64,000 nt of DNA. Origin: Selaginella moellendorffii. Its lineage: Eukaryota; Streptophyta; Lycopodiopsida; Selaginellales; Selaginellaceae. This document shows positions 56,501-64,000 of this stretch, piece by piece. The notes under the pieces are model-generated. The model made no database searches and had not been told where the DNA came from. It worked only from the letters and a program-made list of their open reading frames with translations. Location of the stretch: assembly GCF_000143415.4 (NCBI RefSeq), contig NW_003314261.1:5720866-5784865 (forward strand). The letters are read 5' to 3'. The position numbers and the translations under genes are program-made. Numbering within the stretch: position 1 is the stretch's first letter; each line of letters opens with the position of its first letter.

Positions 56501-57001
56501 GAGGAGAGCACAAGACGTGAGGAAGCAGCTGCTCACGATCATGGACAAGTAAGACAAGTTTTCTTTTTTCCTTTTCGTTTTTCTCATCTGTTCTTGTTTG
56601 TGTGCAGATATAAGCTGGATGTGGTTAGTGCTGGGAAGAACTTCACAAGGATCAGGAAAGCAATATGTGCTGGATTCTTCTTCCATGCCGGGCGCAAGGA
56701 TCCTCAGGAAGGATACAGGACGATAGTGGAGAACCAGCCCGTCTACATTCATCCAAGCAGTGCACTGTTCCAGCGTCAGCCCGACTGGGTGATCTACCAC
56801 GAGCTAGTTATGACGACGAAGGAGTACATGCGAGAAGTTACACTCATCGATCCAAAGTGGCTGGTCGAGCTCGCTCCCAGGTTCTTCAAGGAAGCCGATC
56901 CAACGAAGCTGAGCAAGAGAAAGCGGCAGGAACGTATAGAGCCGCTGTACGATCGGTACCACGAGCCGAACTCGTGGCGTCTGAGCAAACGACGAGGATA
57001 A
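53526..57001 (+). CDS. PRP22: DEAH-box RNA helicase PRP22/DHX8
   Basis: Spliceosomal ATP-dependent helicase that releases mature mRNA. Exons 53526-56548 and 56608-57001; 1138 residues. Residues 95-160 form a KER/RD-repeat charged region. The S1 RNA-binding domain is at about 180-250 ([19 protein letters not shown]...EGLVHISQM). Helicase motifs run in order: [10 protein letters not shown] (I), TQPRRVAA (Ia), DEAHERT (II), [10 protein letters not shown] (III), FLTGQEEI (IV), [12 protein letters not shown] (V) and [12 protein letters not shown] (VI). The OB-fold end is [20 protein letters not shown]. The gene has a single intron. Start is 86 bases after the previous stop, so its promoter must overlap that gene's 3' end. 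Confidence 0.96.
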
Positions 57002-57113
57002 GTGGCTGGCTAAATTTCACCATGGCACGATTGTCAAAAAGCCTCTACAGGTTTTTTCCATGGTTTTCAATTCTCTTTCACTCTCGTTTTCGAAACTCTT
57101 CGTTTTCTACTCG

Positions 57114-58433
57114 TTACAGAAAGCAGTCTTTCCTCCGGGCATTGTTCCTAAAGAACCTGGCCGGATCAAAGTACTTCAAGTCCAAAGTCTTGCATTCGCC
57201 ATCGACGATGAGCTCCGACAAGAAGGCCCCGGTGGCCGGTCCGTTAAGAATCCCCCAGTAGCCGTGTCCGGTGGCAACGTACGCTCCCTCGACGTTTGGA
57301 AGCTTTCCAATGAGCGGCCGTCCATCTTCCGATAGCGGCATGAAGCAGGCCTGGGCGGTCTCGAGCTCGGCCCCTTGGAGGTGGGAGGAGACGGTCTCGG
57401 ACACTCTCCTCAACATGGCGACGGCCTCGTTCCTGGGCTTGACTTGATCGGCAGTAGCGGGCAGCTCGGCCTCCTCGGACATGCCCGAGACGTAAACTTC
57501 GCCGGTGGGACGCGGGTAGACCTCCGGAGCGAGCTGCTTGCCTTCCCGGGTCTTGTACCTCAGCAGCAGCGCGTGCGGGGTGAGATCTTGCGAGCTCTTG
57601 GGCCGGACGACGATGCTGTGAGCCTTCCTCCCCGAGATCCTGGTGAGGTCCGAGATGGAGCTGAGATTGCTGGACCAGGGGCCGAGCGCCACCACCGCCA
57701 CCTCGGCCGGGATGAGCTCCTTGTTCACGACAACTCCCAGCAGCTTCATCCGATGTGGATCCAGGCGGAGCTCCTCCACCTCGCCGCGGATGACCCGGAC
57801 GCCAAACTCGGCCTCGGCGGCGGAGAGCACCGCTTGCGTGAAGAGAGCCGGATGGACCTGCGCGGTGGTGGTCTGGTTTCCAATCGGGGTGGCACCTTTG
57901 ACAGGGCCGTCGGTCCAGGATGGAAGAACCGAGGGGGTGGAAGCGTTCACCACCTCGCTGCCACCAGCGTGATGGCTGTCAGTGCCGGACCTTGGCTCCT
58001 CCACGACGAGGCTGAGCGTGTCGAGGGGGCGGTAGCCGTAGCGGTGCGCGCCGTCGAGCTCGGCGGCGAGGCGCTGGTGCATGAGGAAGCTGGCGCGCGC
58101 GAGCTTGCCGAGGGGGCTGCCATCGCACCAGTCGAGCGCGAGGAAGCCGCCGGCCTTGCCCGAGGCGGCGCAGGCGACGCTGCAGCGCTCCACGACCGTG
58201 ACGCGGACGCCCTTCTTGGCGAGGAAGTAGGCTGTGCAGGCGCCGATCACACCCGCGCCGCACACGATGGCGTGGCCGGGGCTGGGAGACGGGTCGCTGC
58301 TGCTGCTGCTGCTACTGGCGCTGGGATCGATTGGAGTGGGCGGAGTCGGATCCATTGGATTGTTGGAGGTGCCCGCGTCGCCGCCGCGCACCCTGCGCTG
58401 GCGCGGCGCGGCGGAGAGGAAAAGAAAAGACAA
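57114..58433 (-). CDS. FAD-dependent amino-acid-oxidase-like oxidoreductase (DAO/TDA3 type)
   Basis: Intronless, 439 residues from 58433; an in-frame Met at residue 27 (MDPTPPTP) is an alternative start. A Ser-rich linker precedes the dinucleotide-binding motif IVCGAGVIGACTAYFLAKKG and VTVVERC. Family landmarks are ASGKAGGFLALDW, EVAVVALGPWSS, EVYVSGMSEEAELP and the C-terminal FAD motif GRPLIGKLPNVEGAYVATGH. It resembles the DadA/TDA3 group; the substrate is not predictable. Convergent with PRP22, with the stops about 112 bases apart. Confidence 0.85.
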   Translation of the reverse strand: MSFLFLSAAPRQRRVRGGDAGTSNNPMDPTPPTPIDPSASSSSSSSDPSPSPGHAIVCGAGVIGACTAYFLAKKGVRVTVVERCSVACAASGKAGGFLALDWCDGSPLGKLARASFLMHQRLAAELDGAHRYGYRPLDTLSLVVEEPRSGTDSHHAGGSEVVNASTPSVLPSWTDGPVKGATPIGNQTTTAQVHPALFTQAVLSAAEAEFGVRVIRGEVEELRLDPHRMKLLGVVVNKELIPAEVAVVALGPWSSNLSSISDLTRISGRKAHSIVVRPKSSQDLTPHALLLRYKTREGKQLAPEVYPRPTGEVYVSGMSEEAELPATADQVKPRNEAVAMLRRVSETVSSHLQGAELETAQACFMPLSEDGRPLIGKLPNVEGAYVATGHGYWGILNGPATGAFLSELIVDGECKTLDLKYFDPARFFRNNARRKDCFL

Positions 58434-58687
58434 CGGTTGGGTGTCTTGGCCCTAGGAACAGGAAGGTGAAATCTGTGCCACGTCATGTCATAGAAAACAA
58501 CGATATTTTATTTGTGAATAATAAAAGATGTTTTATGATTATTTCTTGTTGTTTCCTTTATTTTTAAAGTGTATCTCTTTTTTTTTGTGAGTTCTTTTAG
58601 TCTTTTTGAATCTTTATTATTGTAATCTTTATTGAAGTCTTTGAAATGTTTTGTACTATATTTGTTATATGTTTTTTAATTAAGTTT
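58434..58687. other. AT-rich gap before the second gypsy copy
   Basis: Promoter side of the oxidoreductase; T-rich after 58500. No other feature seen. Confidence 0.4.
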
Positions 58688-60479
58688 TGTGAGTGCATGG
58701 AATATGGAAAGGGAATACAGAAATGTGCATATCAATTAACCCAAAAACCCTAGCTTATATACAGGAGCGAGTGGTCCGGATTGAAACCAATCCGACGGCT
58801 ACCAAAATCCACTACGCTAATATTAGTATACAGCATTGTAGCCGTACACTTGGCCCTCACATCATCCCCTCCTCTTGGAATAATGGAAGGCTGTTAGGGT
58901 TCTCTTGTAGATGGGCCGGGATCTGGAGGAACGTCAGGAGGAGGCATCGGTGGATCTGTAGACGGTATTAACTGCTCCTGATCCCTTTGTATGAAGCGTT
59001 TTAACCGCTGCACATGCACAATCTCCGGAGGATCAGCCTGCTGAACGTCATGCCGAACCTCATAAACTTGTGGTCCAACTTGCCGCAACACCCGATACGG
59101 TCCTTTCCACTGCGCAAGGAGCCCCTTAGATAAACCACGCACCGTAAGATGGGGAAAACGGACTAACACCAAATCATCCACTTTGTACTCCGCTGGTGGA
59201 CGATGATGGGAATTGTAGTGCCGTTGTTGTCCCACTTGTACGCGGCCTAAGTGTTCAGCAGACTCTGCTCGGACAAGTGGAAGAATGCTTGTCAAATATT
59301 GATCCCATGACCTAGCATCAGGAGCTCGTGGCAATCGCGAAGGTAAACCTAGCTCTGTTGGTAATATTGGATCATGACCATATAGAAGTTTATATGGTGA
59401 AGCACCAACAGAACTCTACACCCCTGTGACATAAGCATACCAAAGAGACGGCAAATAACCATCCCAATCCAAATGTTGAAAGTTCACATACTTCGCAATC
59501 ATCCCTTTGAATGTCCGAACGAGCCGTTCCACCAGACCGTTTGATTGTGGATGATAAGCACTCGTAAAAGTGTGGCGTATCCCCAACCGAGATGTCAAAA
59601 CATGAAATACCTCAGCCATAAATGCAGGACCATTATCCGAAAGAATCCGTTCTGGACAAGAATGCTGGAACACCACTCGATTGAGGAGGAAGTATCCAAC
59701 AGCAGTTGCAGAGGCACTAGCAAGAGCACCAACTTCCACCCAACGAGTCAAGTAGTCAGAAGCAATAATAACATACTCATTGCCAGCAGTCGATCGTGGA
59801 AAAGGTCCCATAAGATCAAACGCCACCAACTCAAACGGACGAGAAACTGCAATTGACTCCAACCGTCCTTCCGCAGCACAAGGGGGAGTATTACGAGCTT
59901 GGCACCAAATGCAGCTACACACATACCGGATAATATCACGTCGCATCTCTGGCCAATAGAAAGATCTGCGCAACTTCTCGGTGACACGACGGTCTCCCAT
60001 ATGCCCACATAGAATAGGAGAATCATGGTAGGCATGGAGAAACCGCGGAATAAACACCGAAGGCACCACCAGCCGTAAATGAGCATCAGGATCCGTCCCC
60101 ACAAAATAAAGAAGGCCATCTTCAAGGCGATATTAAGAATGTAAATGCCGAAAAGGCAAGTCATCAGCAAGTGATGCAGGATTCTCAAACCCATCTCGAA
60201 GCCTTCGAATCCACGGCTCAATCTTTTGAGCCTCGCGAACCTCATCCAGAGAAGGTAGATCTTGCTCTACGCCCTGTGGACACTGAACGTCAAGGACAGC
60301 AACCGCCGATGGCACAGAATCCTCATCTAGAAAATCCACAGATGCTGGAACAACAGGTTCATCAGAAACATGAGAAGTGAGTGGAGAAGGAAGAGGAGCT
60401 CGAGAAAGGGCATCAGCATCAGCCATAGAACTCCCTGGGCGATGAACAACATCAAAATCATATATCTGAAGCTTCAAAG
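58688..60479 (-). mobile_element. Second gypsy copy, 3' part, interrupted
   Basis: Same family as 44001-49008. The 3' LTR (58688-58861) has a few differences, followed by the integrase C-terminus (uninterrupted here: RAPDARSWDQYLTSILPL through VQQADPPEIVHVQRL) and integrase core, ending inside RNase H at 60479. There it is cut by another LTR element. It carries its own stops (TAG near 59417, TAA near 60133) at codons that are CAG and CAA in the first copy. Its 5' part would lie beyond the inserted element, outside the window. Confidence 0.92.
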
Positions 60480-62482
60480 TGTGAGACACAAAATCCCTAG
60501 GCCCCAAAGTGGAGCTGGAAGGGCGCCACATGGTAGTGGCCGAAGCGAGAGCCAAACGAGCGTAACACGTTTGGACCAAAAGCTCCGACTTGAAAAGTCA
60601 AGAGCGGGAGTGGAACTCCCAACGAAGTGCTCGAGGAACGAGCACGAAGCGAGCAAAAGGCGAGGCTCCAAAAAGGGACCCAAAAGGACCAACACATGAC
60701 ACGTGGGAGTGTCCGAGATGGACTCGACTTGGAGTCCGAAGTGGAGTCCGAGATGGACTCGAGTTGGAGTCCGAAGTGGAGTCCGAGATGGACCCGAGTT
60801 GGAGTTCGAAGTGGAGTCCAAGATGGACCCGAGATGGAGTCCGAGATGGAGTCCGAAGTGGAGTCTGAGGTGGACCCGAGATGGACCCGAGTTGGAGTCC
60901 GAAGTGGAGTCCGAGATGGAGTCCGAGATGGAGTCCGAGATGGAGTCCGAGTTGGAGTCCGAGGTGGACCCAAGATGGACCCGAGTTGGAGTCCGAAGTG
61001 GAGTCCGAGATGGACCCGAGATGGAGTCCGAGATGGAGTCCGAGTTGGAGTCCGAGGTGGACCCGAGATGGACCCGAGTTGGAGTCCGAAGTGGAGTCCG
61101 AGATGGACCCGAGATGGAGTCCGAGATGGAGTCCGAGATGGAGTCCGAGGTGGACCCGAGATGGACCCGAAATGGAGTCCGAGATGGAGTCCGAGATGGA
61201 CCCGAGATGGAGTCCGAGATGGAGTCTGAGATGGACCCGAGATGGACCCGAGATGGACCCGAGATGGAGTCCAAGATGGAGTCCGAGATGGAGTCCGAGA
61301 TGGAGTCCGAAGTCGAGACCGAGACCGGGACCGAGACCGGGACCGAGACCGAGACCGAGACCGAGATCGGGACCGAGACCGAGACCGAGCCCGAGCCCGA
61401 GTCCGAGTCTGAATCCGAGTCCGAGTCCGAGTCCGAGTCCGAGTCCGAGTCCGAGTCCGGAGCTTGAGAGGGTGAAAGCCCAAAGCGTTCGTCTCCCAGA
61501 CCCTGGGGGGTTTGGTGAGCCCCAAAAGTATAGTAAGGGGGAGGACTGCAGTGGAGCCAGTTTGGCCAGGAAAGGCCAGTTTGGCCAGGAAAGGCCAGTT
61601 TGGCCCAGGAAGGCCAGACCCAGTGTTGGGTGATGAGCTGCCCACTGGGAAGTCCAAGACTAGAGTGAACACAGACCGACAAGCGGGGTAGCTTGGTGAA
61701 GTGTTCAAGAGCCGGCTCTAGTTCCCCCGGGAGATCGACTGGCCGATGCTCCCAGTCCAAGTGTGGGTGGCACTACCTACTTGGATACCTGGTGTGGCTC
61801 AACGGAACCCGCTCTAAGCCCATGGCTAGAGCACCCAAGGGCAGAAGGCGAGGAGAGTACCCAGGTGGCTCGCGTAAGGCCACGGTGTTCCGAAATGTTG
61901 CCCCAAAGGCCCAGACTGTGGAAAGGAAGAGGAGCAGTCTTCTGGGGTAGTGACCAAGGACACAGTCGTGTGGTGAGGAAGTCCCAGAGGACCGTGGGAC
62001 TTAGTGGTCAGGCCTGTGGGTCTTGATCCAGTGGCAGTATTGGCAAACACGGCCAGGGGCAGAAAGGGACTTAGTGGAGACTGACAGAGGGATATTGGGG
62101 AAGGCTATTCCCCTTGTCGGTGGGCATCCTAAGGATGCTAAGGAGTGGATTTGAGATGACCACTCACGGATGGTTTGCCTAGTCTTGGAGGGCCAAGACG
62201 GTGATGCAAGTGGTGTTGGACCACCAGTGTGACCAAGGTAAATGGGCATGGCCTTAGCGTAACAGGCCGGTACGTCGGTGATACCTTGGGGTGTCGATCA
62301 TGGGATCGGACACGTGGAGCACTTGGACCAAGTGCTAAGGTTGAGTGGCATGGATGCCATTCTCGGGGTTAGCAAGCCCCAAGTCCTGAGTTGGACTTAT
62401 GGAAGTTGTCAATGAGACTCCTCCAAGTGGTCAGCCGTGTGGTTAAGTGACTAAAGTAAAATGGAAAAATTAGTCGCTTACA
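60480..62482 (+). repeat. 2.0-kb 5' LTR
   Basis: Bounded by TGTGAG and CTTACA, an imperfect inverted terminal match. It contains the minisatellite at 60713-61465 and a short tandem block of CCAGTTTGGCCAGGAAAGG units at about 61557-61615. Confidence 0.7.
60713..61465 (+). repeat. 12-base/6-base minisatellite inside the LTR
   Basis: About 750 bases of 12-base units GAGTCCGAGATG and GACCCGAGATGG in a higher-order mix, grading into GACCGAGACCGG units (about 61312-61390) and then a GAGTCC hexamer run (about 61400-61460). All unit lengths are multiples of three, so long open frames appear on both strands. These are artefacts, not genes. Confidence 0.95.
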
Positions 62483-62485
62483 ATT

Positions 62486-62497
62486 TGGTATCGGAGC
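62486..62497 (+). other. Primer-binding site of the LTR element
   Basis: TGGTATCGGAGC, one base different from the common plant initiator-tRNA-Met site, three bases after the LTR end. Confidence 0.75.
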
Positions 62498-64000
62498 TGT
62501 TCCTTAGTCCGACTTTTATTGGTGCTCAAGTATATCACCACTAGTGTTGGCATCGGAAGGTCCAAGGAGTGGGCCTATCCTTGAGGAGTAGCAAGTCGGG
62601 AAGACATGGCTCTCCATTACAGTTCATGTGTGAACTTGTAGACGAGGTGGTGGATAGAAAAGGGCCAATAATGGAACGACTTTGGGATCTTGGGAACAGT
62701 GCAAGGTTTTCCTCATTGAGTTGAGGATGTGATCCGGATGAGCATTTGTCTCAGCAAATTGGCTTAGGTTGTTGTGGTAAACAACTAAAGTTGGGATCAC
62801 GGGAAAGATAGAGACTCCAAAACAATAAAGGAGTCACAAGATTATCCTCATATGGTTGAGGTTGGTGCTCATGAATGTGAGACCAAAGGTAATGACCGTG
62901 GAAGGTCAAATACGGAAGAGGACTCAAGTCCTTGAAATGGTAGCCGGGGCTACCTTTAATAAATGCTGGAACAACCCAAGGAGTTGGGGGTGTATTAAGT
63001 GGATGAGTTGGTATTCTCATCACATGGACAAGTAGTCCTAAAGGGCAAAGGTTGCCCCCAGAGAACAAAATCAAGTGTCGGAGTAACGCTTGTGAAAATA
63101 GTCCTTTTGAGTAGGACCGGAATGCAAGATGTGTATTCCAGTGAGCTAGTGCCCCACAAGTAGGACCTTACGGGTCGGTGGATTAACCAAGTCCAAAACT
63201 GCTAGACGACTCAAGTAGAGTCAAGGGAAGGTCCTAAAAAGGACTGAATGAAGCATTTGGACTGAGGTGCGTTGTACCCCACAAAGGATGGGGGGGGATC
63301 ATAGGATCCAAGGATGAGAACAGAGAGTATCTCATCGATGGCAAAATGTGCCATGCTAAAGTTATGGGAAAGGTGTTCCCAGAAGAAAACAACTTTGACA
63401 TAAAGTTGTGTGTGACCTCTATGGGGCAGTGCTAATGGTTGGCATGAGAAAGAGCGGTGTTGGTCTTGGCAAAGACTTAGACACGAAGGGGAAATGTCAT
63501 AGAGGTAGGCTCGTGGAGCCGATGGTGTGGAGACACCAAATGTGCCAAGGTGTGGTACCTTGAGGCTATGTTGGTGGGTTCATGAGAACCCCTTGCCAAA
63601 GGAATCCCAATGGAAATGGGAATGGCATAGCCTAAGCTGCAGAGCATGCAGTTGGAGTGTGGTGACCCAGATAGTGATGGAGGTGTGAAAGCACCAAACA
63701 ATGAGTTGTAGGACTTGACAACTATGAGGCAACTAAGCAAGAGGTGCAAAATAACTGGTTAAACGGGTAGAAGGTAGCTACCCAAGACTTCTAGTATAGG
63801 GAAGTCGGATATACCCTTACGGGGGATAAGTTGCTTATGTTGCGATATAGTAAGTCAATGTCATAAAAGGAAATACTCATTGTCAAGAAAGCCATCATTG
63901 GGACACCCGAACACTCTAGAACACCAGAAGGTGGTGTTTGATGTCGCGAGGGCAATGGATAAAGCCCAAGGGACTAAGTCCCTAGCGAATGATGGATAGA

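Larger units (their letters stand above)
60480..64000 (+). mobile_element. LTR retrotransposon inserted in the gypsy copy (5' LTR and leader)
   Basis: The insertion starts TGTGAGACAC exactly where the gypsy sequence stops (after CTTCAAAG). The LTR appears to end ...CGCTTACA at 62482, followed three bases later by TGGTATCGGAGC (62486-62497), close to the tRNA-Met primer-binding site TGGTATCAGAGC. That gives an LTR of about 2.0 kb. The internal sequence to 64000 shows no gag or pol similarity, so this copy may be non-autonomous, or its coding part may lie beyond the window. Confidence 0.8.

Noticed and set aside
57375-58469. 364-codon plus-strand open frame
   Set aside because: Antisense shadow of the FAD oxidoreductase gene.
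60713-61465. Regular repeats that could suggest a CRISPR-like array
   Set aside because: There are no spacers, the units are 12 and 6 bases in tandem, and the genome is a plant.
60474-61760. Long open frames (up to about 430 codons) on both strands
   Set aside because: They arise from a minisatellite with units that are multiples of three inside an LTR. The translations are pure dipeptide-like repeats.

Overview
The window is nuclear DNA of a land plant, most likely a lycophyte such as Selaginella. The evidence is plant-type genes (glycolate oxidase, COX5C, plant FPG, ARID-HMG, RING1, many PPR proteins), very short introns (mostly 40-70 nt, GT-AG with a few GC-AG), near-intronless PPR genes, and compact gene spacing broken by AT-rich gaps and LTR retrotransposons. 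The species is an inference; no search was run.

Layout. 1-1.7 kb: decayed Ty1/copia debris. 2-4.4 kb: PPR gene. 4.8-14.4 kb: compact plus-strand run of a conserved coiled-coil protein, the DNA glycosylase FPG (with two candidate mutually exclusive exons), RPL37A, an ARID-HMG DNA-binding protein and a RING1-type E3 ligase. 14.6-16.6 kb: PPR gene followed by a small secreted Cys-rich gene that resembles a cyanovirin-N homology (CVNH) protein. 17.5-22.2 kb: SF3B1 pseudogene, TXNDC9-like gene, YJU2 splicing factor, and a GH17-X8 protein lacking both expected catalytic glutamates. 23.4-25.3 kb: two identical tRNA-Pro(UGG) genes bracketing a second copy of the PPR tail plus CVNH-like block. 25.3-29.5 kb: PPR gene, COX5C, beta-tubulin. 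30-31.8 kb: AT-rich gap. 31.8-42.5 kb: SET-domain methyltransferase, PPR-SMR protein, organellar bL28, EMC8/9, a CxxCxGxG zinc-finger protein, and glycolate oxidase with a G-box/I-box promoter. 44-49 kb: nearly intact Ty3/gypsy element. 49.7-53.4 kb: head-to-head inverted duplication of an unrecognised gene. 53.5-58.4 kb: DEAH helicase PRP22 and an FAD oxidoreductase. 58.7-64 kb: a second gypsy copy broken by another LTR retrotransposon, whose 2-kb LTR carries a minisatellite.

Most genes are independent housekeeping units rather than a pathway. Themes are RNA metabolism (four PPR genes, YJU2, PRP22, an SF3B1 relic), organelle function (COX5C, bL28, PPRs) and photorespiration (glycolate oxidase). 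The most novel-looking content is the duplicated secreted CVNH-like family, whose first exons are only 51 nt; the FPG exon pair; the GH17 pseudoenzyme; and the inverted gene duplication. Exon boundaries were placed by hand from splice signals and reading-frame continuity.
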